Assembly (NCBI RefSeq): GCF_038150125.1 | Contig: NZ_JBBVMF010000008.1 | Span: 190,029 to 254,028 of the forward strand | DNA from: SW132 sp038150125 | GTDB lineage: Bacteria > Bacteroidota > Rhodothermia > Balneolales > Balneolaceae | Direction: 5' to 3' | DNA length: 64,000 nt | Shown here: positions 16,952 to 26,243 of the stretch, piece after piece | Layout: each line of letters opens with the position of its first letter | How positions within the stretch are numbered: the first letter of the stretch is position 1 | Notes under the pieces: model-generated | Told to the model about the DNA's origin: nothing | Database searches by the model: none | What the model saw: only the letters and a program-made list of their open reading frames with translations | Position numbers and translations under genes: made by a program

Positions 16952-18676
16952 CTAAAGCGAAAACTCCTCCGATAGTTTGCCGCCTTTATTGCTATCCACA
17001 CGAATTGTGAAATCGCCATTCCCCCGGACAATCCAGCGAACGGTTATCTCATCCATCCCGGGAATATTCTCCACACGGAGTGATTCGGGGTTGTGAGTTT
17101 GTTCCGTGGTGATACCAAAGTCTTCATCTTCCACGATCATGCCTGCCTGCACGTCCACACCATCAATCGTAATTACGTTAGGGGGTGTAATATTATTCAT
17201 CAGGTCGTGGCTGGCATGTGTGGGGATGACACGATTATTTGTGATGGTTGCTGTAATTTCGCGTAGTCCGCTGCCGAGGTCTTTACTGCTGACATCAGAG
17301 ATGCCCAGTTCAGGGAGATGATAGGCATGAAACAGTGTAAATGCCATATTCCTGTGAGCGTCACTCTCAAGAAGGAAGCCGGGATTGGCACGTCCGAAAT
17401 TCTTTTTGAACCCCCCGATTTCAACCTCGCCAAACTGCGGATGGTCGTAGGTTTCCCACTCAACCCAACCGTCGTTAAACAGAAGCAGCTCGTCGAACTT
17501 GTACCTGTCGCCGGGTTCTGCATCCCGGCCAAACATCATGTGAGATGTGTAGAGCTCGTTTGTAAAGGTAAAGATGCCGCGTCCGCCGTAAAACCAATCA
17601 AGCTCGCCGCCGAACACGGTATAAAGATCCCGGTGAACGACCATGTAACGATATCCCGGCATCATCTCATCACCAATTTCTCCAAGAAAATCGTAGACCG
17701 CTTCGTCAGTTCGGTTGTAGGTGTCCGCATCTTCCGCGGCTCCCGGACCCCGTAACAACATTCCACCGGTATTGTGATAAGATTGTGCTCCTGCAATGTT
17801 TGGATGCGCAATCACAAAATCAGCCACTGCTCGGTTTTCTGGCAGCGAAAATGGATATTTATAAGCTCCACGCTGGACATAATCGGGCTGCCAGTTCCAG
17901 CCCCAGTCGCGGTTGGGATCGTAGTAGCCGGTGCGGTCTTCGTTTACTTCACCATCGCCGTCATTGTCAACCCCTTCCCAGCCAAGCATTTCATAGCTTC
18001 CAAATTCATCCGTATCCGTTCGGATCATACGCCGGGGAAAGTCCGGGTCTGTCGTCCAGTTTCCCCGCGGATTCTCACGCCGCATTTGTGTGATGTGATT
18101 ATCGTTGTTCAGATCATTGAAGCTATCTTCGCTGAGTTCTCCATCACCATCGTTGTCCACGGGTTTCACGCCTGAACGCGGTGTATTGGCGTTGTTGGGC
18201 TGGTTCATGTAGTGATCACGGCCGTCTGGATTGATGCTCGGTACGATATAAAAAACACGGCTGTCCATCAGGTTGCGGATGAACTCTATATCCTCGTAAT
18301 TCTCAGCCAGGTACCACGCCGTGTAGAGCGAGATTTCCGCTCCCTGGATTTCATTGGCGTGGATATTCCCATCAATATAATAACCGGGCTTTTCGGTGTG
18401 TGGCTTGTTGTTGTGATTGGTGACGGTGAGCATCCAGAGTTCCCGTCCCTCGTAGGATTCACCGATGGAACTAAGTTTAATAAAGTCAGGGTGTGCTTCG
18501 GCCAGTTTTTGGCTCAGATCAGTGATACCACTGTGCGTAAGGTACCGGTTCCAGCTCACCTGGACCTTTGGATCTTCGGGTGACCCAAGAGCACGGAATA
18601 CATCCGGGTTATTCTGTGCAATAACCGACAGCGTCATAAACAGAGAGACAAATAGAGTAAGTAAAATGCGTTTCAT
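16952..18676 (-). CDS. Secreted M14 zinc carboxypeptidase
   Basis: 574 residues with a signal peptide ending near VIAQ (residue 21). M14 metal ligands are present: His106 and Glu109 in GNIHANE, His301 in SYHNTGG, and the catalytic Glu374 in FTNELYT. The INPDGRD arginine/asparagine segment for substrate carboxylate binding is intact. Two calcium-type DNDGDGE loops (around 174-180 and 237-243) are inserted, typical of secreted Bacteroidota M14 enzymes. After the catalytic domain, residues from about 450 form a beta-sandwich-like extension. Its start lies just downstream of the next gene's stop (18 bp), and both share direction, so they are probably cotranscribed. Confidence 0.85.
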   Translation of the reverse strand: MKRILLTLFVSLFMTLSVIAQNNPDVFRALGSPEDPKVQVSWNRYLTHSGITDLSQKLAEAHPDFIKLSSIGESYEGRELWMLTVTNHNNKPHTEKPGYYIDGNIHANEIQGAEISLYTAWYLAENYEDIEFIRNLMDSRVFYIVPSINPDGRDHYMNQPNNANTPRSGVKPVDNDGDGELSEDSFNDLNNDNHITQMRRENPRGNWTTDPDFPRRMIRTDTDEFGSYEMLGWEGVDNDGDGEVNEDRTGYYDPNRDWGWNWQPDYVQRGAYKYPFSLPENRAVADFVIAHPNIAGAQSYHNTGGMLLRGPGAAEDADTYNRTDEAVYDFLGEIGDEMMPGYRYMVVHRDLYTVFGGELDWFYGGRGIFTFTNELYTSHMMFGRDAEPGDRYKFDELLLFNDGWVEWETYDHPQFGEVEIGGFKKNFGRANPGFLLESDAHRNMAFTLFHAYHLPELGISDVSSKDLGSGLREITATITNNRVIPTHASHDLMNNITPPNVITIDGVDVQAGMIVEDEDFGITTEQTHNPESLRVENIPGMDEITVRWIVRGNGDFTIRVDSNKGGKLSEEFSL

Positions 18677-18694
18677 AGCTATAAAATCTTGAGG

Positions 18695-20326
18695 TTATCG
18701 AATCGTTTGTTGAAATGTGGCGAAACCGGCAGATGGATTTCCGGCAGACAGAGATACGGATCCGCTGCCGCTTATCAGCCATGTAATTTGTTGTGATTCG
18801 CCTCCCATCAGCCTGTCAATCTGGAATTTCGGCCTGCCGCTGAGAATCTGCATTTCATCATCAGCGGTTAGCTCCACATTTACCGGGCGGACCCATTTTG
18901 TTCGGGTACCAAGTTCGGTAGATGTTGGCAGGCTGCCGCGGTTATGCAAATCCAGCGTGATACGCGTCAGGTTTCGGCCTGCATCTTCAAGCTGAATATT
19001 TTCGAAGACAAGATCTGCTTTCATTTCTGTGAGCCGCTCCACAAACTCCAGGTGAATATTCGCAAGCGAATCAACCATGGAATAGGGCGGGGTTGTCATG
19101 GCAAACGGTTTGATGCCGCCAACTTCAACCACGTGATCCGGAAAATCAGGATGATCAACCTGCTGCCAGTCGGTGAATGAGTCAACTCCTTCACTGTCAG
19201 ACCAGCGCAGATAATCCAGCTCATCGCTTTCCAGACCTCTATTCGATTGTCCGACAGAATCTTCAGCGACTTCAGGAATCCACCAGCCATCAGTGGTGAA
19301 ACTGTATCGCGCGTAGTGGAAATAAGCCCATTCGGGAAACCCGCCTTGCTGAAGAGAATAGCCGGATGCATTTTCCTGCGGAACAACATCTTTATAAAGA
19401 TCGGAGACAGACTGAAAAACACCTTCATCGCCTTCAAGAATTCCGGTGATTACACGCTTTGATGCGTCAGATCGGCTGTATTGCCATGGATCACTGAGGT
19501 TGTTATTCGGGCTGAAGGTGAGGACAGCATAGATGTTAAAGGTGTCAAACATCAGATCAGCGAGCGCTCTGTTTTCCGCTTCTGAGACGGGAAACTCTCC
19601 GGCGCCATATTCAAAGCTCGGATGCTGATAGGTGAAATTTTTGTTGATATTCACGCCGCCGTTCGGATCTTCGTTATAGTGTCCGTCTTCATCATTATCG
19701 CGTCCCTCAGTCAAAAGACGAAATGTTCCTCGCTGCGATTTCAGGGGATCGGCTTCAACCATCACCCGGTTATCGTCTGGATGCAACATCCAGCCGCCTG
19801 TAGCATCTTCAATTCTCATCATCGTAATGAGGCCGTCTCCGTTCAAATCATTGTAAGGATCTTCGCTCAGTGAGCCGTCCCTGTCGAGATCAGTATTTTT
19901 ACTGTTAACGGACCGTTCGTAGCGGAGATCGGAGAAATACTGTTCAGACGCGTCAGGATTTAGATTCGGAAATATGTGAAAGACCTGGTTCTCAAGAATC
20001 TGATTGATATTAGCATGACCGGCCAGGGATTCAGTCAGTTTAAGTGCCATCTCAATTCCCAGGATGTGGACACCATCAACCCCGCCGACTATAGCCAGAG
20101 CAGGTTTATTGGCAACATCACCTGACCCGATCGTCACGTGCCAGATGTCGTGCCCGCCCGGCGAAGTGGCGATCGACTGAAGGCTAACAATTTCGGAATG
20201 CTCTGATTCAAGATCCTGAAGTGCCTCCGTCATGTCCTGATAGCTGCGATAACTTTCCTGTGCTACTGCAGAACTGAAAAAGAGTAGCGGCATTAAAAGG
20301 AGGGAAGATAAAAAACTGTATTTCAT
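18695..20326 (-). CDS. M14 carboxypeptidase homologue lacking all catalytic ligands (pseudo-peptidase)
   Basis: 543 residues from the ATG at 20326, which opens with a good signal peptide (MKYSFLSSLLLMPLLFF...AVAQ); a longer frame to 20461 lacks a better start. The overall plan follows the neighbouring M14 enzyme: FPNLNPDASEQY, DLDRDGSLSED calcium-like loops, SEAENRALADLM, and a similar C-terminal domain. Aligning by eye, however, the first metal motif HANE becomes DGVH (Asp84, His87), the third ligand His becomes Ser272, and the catalytic Glu becomes Asp346. The fold is therefore expected, peptidase activity is not. It may bind peptides or partner the active paralogue 18 bp downstream. Transcription starts in the 260-bp divergent region shared with the + strand M14 gene. 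Confidence 0.8.
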   Translation of the reverse strand: MKYSFLSSLLLMPLLFFSSAVAQESYRSYQDMTEALQDLESEHSEIVSLQSIATSPGGHDIWHVTIGSGDVANKPALAIVGGVDGVHILGIEMALKLTESLAGHANINQILENQVFHIFPNLNPDASEQYFSDLRYERSVNSKNTDLDRDGSLSEDPYNDLNGDGLITMMRIEDATGGWMLHPDDNRVMVEADPLKSQRGTFRLLTEGRDNDEDGHYNEDPNGGVNINKNFTYQHPSFEYGAGEFPVSEAENRALADLMFDTFNIYAVLTFSPNNNLSDPWQYSRSDASKRVITGILEGDEGVFQSVSDLYKDVVPQENASGYSLQQGGFPEWAYFHYARYSFTTDGWWIPEVAEDSVGQSNRGLESDELDYLRWSDSEGVDSFTDWQQVDHPDFPDHVVEVGGIKPFAMTTPPYSMVDSLANIHLEFVERLTEMKADLVFENIQLEDAGRNLTRITLDLHNRGSLPTSTELGTRTKWVRPVNVELTADDEMQILSGRPKFQIDRLMGGESQQITWLISGSGSVSLSAGNPSAGFATFQQTIR

Positions 20327-20585
20327 AAGTATATGAGAACTGATTGATGATGGAATTGAAAGCGGTGACACAATGTCTGTGGAATAAATCAAAGAAACCG
20401 TTAAAAGTTGAAAACTGAAAAAGATTTTGGGTGAATAAATAGTTCGTGGAAGCATGCACATTTAGTTCGCCAGCTTCGTTGCAACAAATAATGCACCAGG
20501 TGTAAATAAGAGACTCTTTCCGTGAAAGTTGCTCGTTAATTTAGTATTCTCAATCTTAATAAATCTCAACGATCTCAGCTCAATC
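20327..20585. promoter_or_regulatory. Divergent promoter region between M14 genes
   Basis: 259 bp separating oppositely oriented start codons at 20326 (-) and 20586 (+). AT-rich, with no gene. Both promoters must lie here or overlap it; I could not fix -10/-35 boxes because promoter consensus in this group differs from the sigma-70 pattern. Confidence 0.5.
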
Positions 20586-23198
20586 ATGTCCAAATTAAAA
20601 TTACTGCTATCCCTATTTCTTGTTCTAATTTTTAATACACCGGCCGCATCGCAGCTGCTAAATGATCGTTTTACGTTCGATGACGATCTGCAATACGCAC
20701 CGGATGTACAATCGCCGGCGGACTTTCTCGGCTACCAGCCGGGTGAGGCATACTCACATCACTATCAGCTTGGTGCGTACCTTGAGCAACTTGCTGAATC
20801 GAGTGATCGTGTTTCGCTGGTTACCTACGGACAGACGCATGAAGGCCGGGATTTGTGGCTGGCAATAATCACGAGCGAAGAAAATCATTCTAATTTAGAG
20901 GAAATTCGTGAGGCTAATCTTCAGATTGGAGATCAATCCTTAAGTGATGCTGAAGCGTCGGATCTGATTCAGAGCAGTCCCGCTATTGTATGGCTGAGTT
21001 ATGGTGTACATGGTAACGAGGCATCAAGTGCTGAGGCGGCGCTTCAGACGGCTTATCGAATGGCTGCAGCTGAGGATGATGAAACATCACGGTTCCGGGA
21101 TGAAGCTGTGATTATTATAGATCCAATCCTGAACCCGGATGGGCGTGACCGGTATGTGACCTGGTATAAATCATCGCTGGCTCATATGCTCAATACGGAT
21201 CCGGTGGATCTTGAGCATGATGAAATCTGGCCTGGCGGACGAACAAATCACTACTGGTTTGATCTAAACCGGGACTGGGTTTGGCTGGTTCACCCAGAAT
21301 CGCGAGGACGTATAGCAGAATATCAAAAATGGATGCCACAGGTTCACCTTGATCTTCACGAGCAGGGGTTTAATAACAATTATTTCACGATGCCCGGAAC
21401 CACGCCGCGGAATCAGCAGCTGCCGGATGAGTATGAAGAGTGGGCCGATGTGTTCGGACGAGGAACGATTGAGGAGTTTGACAAGCACAACATCAATTAC
21501 GCAACACGTGAGGCGTTTGATTTCTTTTATCCCGGTTACGGATCCTCTTATCCCAGCCTGATGGGCGGTATCGGGATGCTCGCTGAACAAGGCGGCCACA
21601 GCAGGGGCGGGCGTGCTGTTGAAACGGAAGACGGCTATGTGCTTACGCTTGAACAGCGCATTTTTGATCACTATACGAATAGTGTTGCTACAGTACGTAC
21701 GGCCGTTGAAAACCGAACAGAACTGCTTGACTATTACCGGGATGCACTTAACCCCGAAAATTCAAAAGTGGACACGGAAGCCTACATATTACCCAATAAT
21801 CCAAATGATCTGACTTATGATGTGATCGACATCATGCTAAAGCAGGGAATTGAGGTTGAACAGGCATCGGAAGAGTTTACGCTGAGAAATGCAACAGATT
21901 ATCGAGAAAACGCTACGGAGCGCCGCTCATTTAATGAAGGTGATTTTATCATTCGTAAAGATCAGGCTAAACATTTACTGGTCACTACCTTGTTTGAGCC
22001 CAAAATGGCATTTGGCGACTCTGTGATGTATGATATGTCGGTTTGGTCAGTTCCGATGGCCTACAATCTTGATGCTTACCTCGTCAGGGATAACCCATCT
22101 GTTGAAACAACCAGAATCATGGAGTTACCGCAGCGGGAGAGCGGTGTAATTAATGCTTCGTCTGAGTACGCTTTTGCGATCGACTGGGAGCAGCAATCGG
22201 CACCAAAAGCTTTGGCGGAACTTTGGCGGCGGGGATATCGTGTGCGTTCGGCTGAGAAAGAGTTTACAAAAGACGGGCGAACTTTCAATCGCGGAACACT
22301 TATTGTTCTTACGGGGAGAAATTATGAAAAACGAAGCGAGATCAGTCGTGATATGCATGAGGTTGCTGAACACGCTGGAGTCCTTATTTACGGCATGGAC
22401 ACCGGGCGTATGGATACGGGTATGGACCTGGCTTCAAGAAGCAGTAAGGTTTTACACCAGCCAAAAACAGCCATGATTGTTGACAGACCATTCAATTCTT
22501 ATACCGCAGGGCAGATCTGGTTTCAGTTTGATCAGAACGTTGGATATGGAATCAGCAGAATCCGATCGTGGCGGCTGGCGTCGATAGACCTTAGTGAGTA
22601 TGATGTGATTATCTTGCCGGGCATGCGCGGATCTTCGCCTCAGTTTGGTGAGGATGAGCAATCGGCTCTCAAACTATGGGTAGAACAGGGCGGAACCCTT
22701 GTAGCGACTGAAGATGCGGCCCTTAACATGACGGCCGATCGAATGGAGTTTCTGGCGGTTGAGCTTGTGGAAGAGAAAGAAGAAATTGAGGACGACAATG
22801 ATCCGGCAGTGTTTACACCCTATGAAGCAAGACAAGATACATTTGGACTTCGGAATATCCCGGGTGCTTCATTCGTATCTAATATCGATACAACGCATCC
22901 GCTTGCTTTTGGCGTGAAGGAAGAGCTTTACAGCCTGACCTATAACACAAATCAATTTGCTCCGTCAACCAGCTTCCAGATTGTCGGGCGATACGAACAA
23001 GATGCATCTGACCTGCTGGCTTCAGGTTATGCGTCGCAGGAGAACCTTCAGAAAGCGGCTGGAAATGTGTGGGCCGGTGTTGCAGCTCTTGGTGACGGAA
23101 AAGTGGTACTTCTTGCCGATAATACCCAGTACCGGATGTTCTGGCGCGGACCGGAACGTCTGATGATCAATGCGGTAATGCTGATACCGTCGATGTAG
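20586..23198 (+). CDS. Large secreted M14 peptidase with C-terminal glutamine-amidotransferase-like domain
   Basis: 870 residues from ATG 20586, chosen because it gives a clean signal peptide (MSKLKLLLSLFLVLIF...AASQ); the frame extends 19 codons further upstream. Metal motif HGNE in YGVHGNEASS, LNPDGRDRY, a third His in HLDLHEQG, and a candidate catalytic Glu in MLAEQGGHSRGG indicate an active zinc carboxypeptidase. The C-terminal third (from about residue 620) reads as an alpha/beta domain with YDVIILPGMRGSSPQF and LWVEQGGTLVATEDAA, resembling class I amidotransferase-like folds but without the catalytic Cys. This is the ~850-residue M14 type common in Bacteroidota. It is divergently transcribed from the other two M14 genes. 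Confidence 0.85.
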   Translation: MSKLKLLLSLFLVLIFNTPAASQLLNDRFTFDDDLQYAPDVQSPADFLGYQPGEAYSHHYQLGAYLEQLAESSDRVSLVTYGQTHEGRDLWLAIITSEENHSNLEEIREANLQIGDQSLSDAEASDLIQSSPAIVWLSYGVHGNEASSAEAALQTAYRMAAAEDDETSRFRDEAVIIIDPILNPDGRDRYVTWYKSSLAHMLNTDPVDLEHDEIWPGGRTNHYWFDLNRDWVWLVHPESRGRIAEYQKWMPQVHLDLHEQGFNNNYFTMPGTTPRNQQLPDEYEEWADVFGRGTIEEFDKHNINYATREAFDFFYPGYGSSYPSLMGGIGMLAEQGGHSRGGRAVETEDGYVLTLEQRIFDHYTNSVATVRTAVENRTELLDYYRDALNPENSKVDTEAYILPNNPNDLTYDVIDIMLKQGIEVEQASEEFTLRNATDYRENATERRSFNEGDFIIRKDQAKHLLVTTLFEPKMAFGDSVMYDMSVWSVPMAYNLDAYLVRDNPSVETTRIMELPQRESGVINASSEYAFAIDWEQQSAPKALAELWRRGYRVRSAEKEFTKDGRTFNRGTLIVLTGRNYEKRSEISRDMHEVAEHAGVLIYGMDTGRMDTGMDLASRSSKVLHQPKTAMIVDRPFNSYTAGQIWFQFDQNVGYGISRIRSWRLASIDLSEYDVIILPGMRGSSPQFGEDEQSALKLWVEQGGTLVATEDAALNMTADRMEFLAVELVEEKEEIEDDNDPAVFTPYEARQDTFGLRNIPGASFVSNIDTTHPLAFGVKEELYSLTYNTNQFAPSTSFQIVGRYEQDASDLLASGYASQENLQKAAGNVWAGVAALGDGKVVLLADNTQYRMFWRGPERLMINAVMLIPSM

Positions 23199-23678
23199 TT
23201 ATAGGCAACTAAAACTGGCTCTATGTTGATCGGTGTGGGGATGGGGTGGAATTATATTACTCCTGATACCGGCTTTTGAAACAGACCCTGAAAGGGTCAA
23301 ATATTTCAGCCTGGGGCATCGCCCCGGGTTGGAGATTCGGGTCAATCATACCCCGTGGCAACAGATGTCATCAACGCTCCATATCTTCTCGAGGGTGGTG
23401 GTAGTGAATCAATTAGGGGCATGCGCAGTGGGGCGTTGATTCAGCCTGAATAACAACCATCGGAATGGGATATATACTGTAATTAGATGAAGGGCCGATG
23501 GTTTTTCATCACGTGTCCGTTTACCTGTGGCGATGCCCCTTTTGGCTAAGCCATTACTTCGGGGCAGGGTCGTATTGTTGATTTCAAAACACCAGTGTAG
23601 ATTGGAATTGCATTTTACAAGAATGAAAGGATATTTTTTTTACCCACACCAATCAACATAGCCATAAAAATGATCCCT
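23199..23678. repeat. Cluster of palindromic intergenic repeats
   Basis: A 480-bp gap between convergent genes packed with hairpins: ACCCTGAAAGGGT at 23285-23297, CCTGGGGCATCGCCCCGGG at 23310-23328, arms CAACGC/GCGTTG spanning 23372-23439, CCATCGG/CCGATGG spanning about 23459-23503, and TGCCCC/GGGGCA further on. The first two correspond to a repeat type widespread in Bacteroidota genomes that produces spurious open frames. The open frame at 23233-23439 is one of these and is not listed as a gene. Confidence 0.65.
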
Positions 23679-24725
23679 TTAAAACCCGGGGGCAAACACA
23701 AGTTCTTCGAGATCTTTGAACAGGTTTTGAGCTACATCCATGTCAGGAATGTTATTGAGAAATAGATATGCTTCGCTTCCTTCGGGTTGGAAGGCACTGA
23801 AAAGTTCGAATCCGCGCATTGTGCCATCTAAATTGACGGATGGGTTTTTGAGTATGTAGTTGTGATTTGTATTGAGAACTTTAGTTGATCTCACGTAGCT
23901 ATAAAATTTAAGCAGATCGTCGAGAGTAGAGTACATGCCGCCGCTGCCGCGGATCAGCCAGGATGTTGGCCCCCAGTTCGGAGGAATATTTGGCAAACCT
24001 ACTTGATGTGGCCCTCCACCTACCGCAAAATCTGACAGCGACAGGTCTCCTGTGTGACCGTACTCATTTGTTCGGCTCATTCCTGCAGGCTCGAAAAAGT
24101 TTTCATTTAAAAATTCGAAATAATCCAGCCCCGACACTTTTTCGATGAGAATAGCAAGCAGTCCAAATGCTCCATGAGAGTGCCGGCGATCAGTTCCGGG
24201 TTCAAACAACAGATCCTGGTTTAAAATCCTATGGAGAGCAGTTTCTCGGCCTACCCAAGCCAGATCGGGATCCCAGTCTGACACGTTATGAAAGAAATCC
24301 GGCAATCCGGACTGGCCGCTCATCAGGTGCTGAATGGTCATCGATCGCTTATCAACCGGTACGTTATCGAAATACAGGCTAACAGGATCTTCCATTGAAA
24401 TCTGCTGACGCTGATCGAGCAGTAAGATTGAAGCTTTAGTAAAATCAATGGGTCGCGACCCAATATCAAAAATGGTGGTTAGCGTATTTGTGATGTTCAA
24501 ATTCTCATTTGCCATGCCGAAAGGGCGTTTCAGCTCTTCGATTTGATTCAGTTTTATGTAAACAACTCCTGAAAAACCGTGTTGTTCAAGTTGGTCAAAA
24601 ATCTCATCGGCATTGTCTTTCGTGAGGTCAAGATCCTGAAGTGACATATCCTGGGCGGGAAGAACTCTTGCTTCGAGCGATAATATCATCAAACAAAGTA
24701 AGGCGACAACTGTTTTAATATACAT
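23679..24725 (-). CDS. Secreted beta-lactamase-fold serine hydrolase homologue, catalytic residues lost
   Basis: 348 residues with a signal peptide (cleavage near VLPAQD). The pattern is that of class C beta-lactamase/esterase-like proteins (Pfam Beta-lactamase): FDIGS motif, a TIQHLMSGQSGLPDF block, FEPGTDRRHSHGAFGLLA, FFEPAGMSRT, and GSGGMYSTLDDLLKF. In active members the nucleophile sits in SxxK and the base in YxN. Here SxxK reads S90-R-P-I93 and YxN reads H182-S-H184, so the lysine and tyrosine are absent. Likely catalytically dead, possibly a binding protein. 72 bp after the DUF4296 lipoprotein gene on the same strand, likely one operon with the SDR. Confidence 0.8.
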   Translation of the reverse strand: MYIKTVVALLCLMILSLEARVLPAQDMSLQDLDLTKDNADEIFDQLEQHGFSGVVYIKLNQIEELKRPFGMANENLNITNTLTTIFDIGSRPIDFTKASILLLDQRQQISMEDPVSLYFDNVPVDKRSMTIQHLMSGQSGLPDFFHNVSDWDPDLAWVGRETALHRILNQDLLFEPGTDRRHSHGAFGLLAILIEKVSGLDYFEFLNENFFEPAGMSRTNEYGHTGDLSLSDFAVGGGPHQVGLPNIPPNWGPTSWLIRGSGGMYSTLDDLLKFYSYVRSTKVLNTNHNYILKNPSVNLDGTMRGFELFSAFQPEGSEAYLFLNNIPDMDVAQNLFKDLEELVFAPGF

Positions 24726-24797
24726 GCGGGTTATTGGGATTGAGATGCAGGTTGGAATCGGTGCATCAGCAGAATCAAATTTGCGAAAAGCCCGGCT

Positions 24798-25229
24798 TTA
24801 ATCGATGTCGATTAACTCTTCAGCCGGCCCTGGACGTGGAAGTGTATCAGAAGCAGCAGCCAACGAATCGGCCAGCTGCTTACGGTTCTCATTCAGCCGG
24901 TCTTGCAGCTGGTCCCGCTCTTCTGTTAACGATTCTTCAATTTTATCGATGCGCTGGAGCTGTTGCTCTGGCTGCTTTTGATAATATAAGTGTGTTCGTT
25001 CAAATTGCTCGGGCGTCACATTATACTTCTCAAATATCTGCTCTTTCAAATAATCCCTGGACACACTGTCAAGCTGTGTTTCATTAAGCTGATTGATCAC
25101 CACAAGTTCGGTGAAAACGGTGATATAGCGGTCTTCTTCAACAAGATCTTCCGGTGCAGTAGTGTTGCTGCAAGAGACGAAAATCAGAAGTGAAACCATC
25201 AAAAATACAAATGGGAAACTACGCTTCAT
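24798..25229 (-). CDS. DUF4296-type small lipoprotein
   Basis: 143 residues with lipobox FVSC (Cys20). The body contains a DLVEEDRYITVFTEL helix and repeated glutamine/glutamate-rich helices (YYQKQPEQQLQRIDKIEESL), consistent with DUF4296 lipoproteins restricted to Bacteroidota and relatives; function unknown. Its start precedes the stop of the SDR gene, overlapping by 11 bp, so the two are translationally linked. Confidence 0.7.
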   Translation of the reverse strand: MKRSFPFVFLMVSLLIFVSCSNTTAPEDLVEEDRYITVFTELVVINQLNETQLDSVSRDYLKEQIFEKYNVTPEQFERTHLYYQKQPEQQLQRIDKIEESLTEERDQLQDRLNENRKQLADSLAAASDTLPRPGPAEELIDID

Positions 25230-25941
25230 CTGGATTTTTAGGATTTAAGGGGCGCATTGTAATCTCATTAATGAGCATGTTATCGGGTGTCTTAAGAAGA
25301 TGCATCAGAGTATCTGCAACGTCCCCGGGCTGCATCATATTTTTATGGGTATCCATGCCGCCGGCATTTTCGAAAAATGATGTGGCAATTGAGCCGGGAA
25401 ACATACAGGACACTTTTATCTTTTCGTATCTCAACTCTTTGAACAGCGATTCACTAAAACCCCGAACGGCAAATTTCGTTGCGTTATAGCCCGATAAATT
25501 AGGATTGCCAAGTAGCCCGGCGATGGATGCAATGTTAATAATATGCGAATAAGTGTCGGATTCTTTCATCAGCGGCACGATAGTCCGGGTAAGGTAAAAC
25601 ACGCCATTTAGATTTACGTCGATCATTGTTTGCCAGTCTTTCATTGGCAGCTCATCTACGGGCCCGAAGAGACCGAGTCCGGCGTTATTAATCAGAATAT
25701 CTGGTGTGTGATCGTGATTGAATGTTTTTTTGACCCAGTTCTCGATTGACCCGTATTCTGTTACGTCCATCTTTACGGGAATAAACCTGTCGCCAAGTTC
25801 TTTTTCAAGCTCTTTCAAGCGACCTTTGCTCCTCGCAAGTCCGTAAACGGTAGCGCCCTGGACAACTAATTTACGACAGAATTCAGTTCCTATTCCGCTA
25901 CTTGCACCTGTTACAATAGCAACTTTACCTTTAATATCCAT
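25219..25941 (-). CDS. Short-chain dehydrogenase/reductase (SDR)
   Basis: 240 residues, classical SDR length. Cofactor motif TGASSGIG (residues 11-18), NNAG segment, catalytic Ser in NIASIAG, and YNATK (Tyr and Lys) are all intact. Arg after the glycine motif (GLARSKGR) suggests NADP preference. Substrate unknown. First gene of a probable three-gene - strand operon with the DUF4296 lipoprotein and the dead serine-hydrolase homologue. Confidence 0.85.
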   Translation of the reverse strand: MDIKGKVAIVTGASSGIGTEFCRKLVVQGATVYGLARSKGRLKELEKELGDRFIPVKMDVTEYGSIENWVKKTFNHDHTPDILINNAGLGLFGPVDELPMKDWQTMIDVNLNGVFYLTRTIVPLMKESDTYSHIINIASIAGLLGNPNLSGYNATKFAVRGFSESLFKELRYEKIKVSCMFPGSIATSFFENAGGMDTHKNMMQPGDVADTLMHLLKTPDNMLINEITMRPLNPKNPDEA

Positions 25942-26243
25942 GTATAGAGTGTTTCGATGTTTGTTGAAAGATTGCTTCTGTAAATGCCCTAAACAGAAGA
26001 TTCAGAACTATCATTTAAGAAGATACAATTTTGCCGGGTAAATATTTGATATGACAAAAGCTTAGCGTTCAAACTGAATCGCCCGGGCGTTCTGACAGTT
26101 ATCAGGGATAGAGCAATAGTTCTAAATCAGCTGACAGATGCTACACAATGATAAGATTCCTCTATGCTAAAACCCATCAGAACCCTTACTTTTAAGCGTC
26201 AGATAAACAGTTTCTTGCTCTTAAACTATATGTACATTCATTT
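25942..26243. other. Gene-free divergent intergenic region
   Basis: 302 bp between the SDR (-) and coaX (+) starts. No open frame with coding character, repeat or RNA gene seen. Presumably holds two opposed promoters. Confidence 0.5.

Noticed and set aside
17318..18583. Long + strand frames opposite the M14 gene
   Set aside because: Antisense shadows of a gene with clear catalytic motifs on the - strand.
23233..23439. 68-codon open frame with PERVKYFSLGHRPG
   Set aside because: This string arises from the palindromic repeat itself and recurs as spurious ORFs in Bacteroidota; not a gene.
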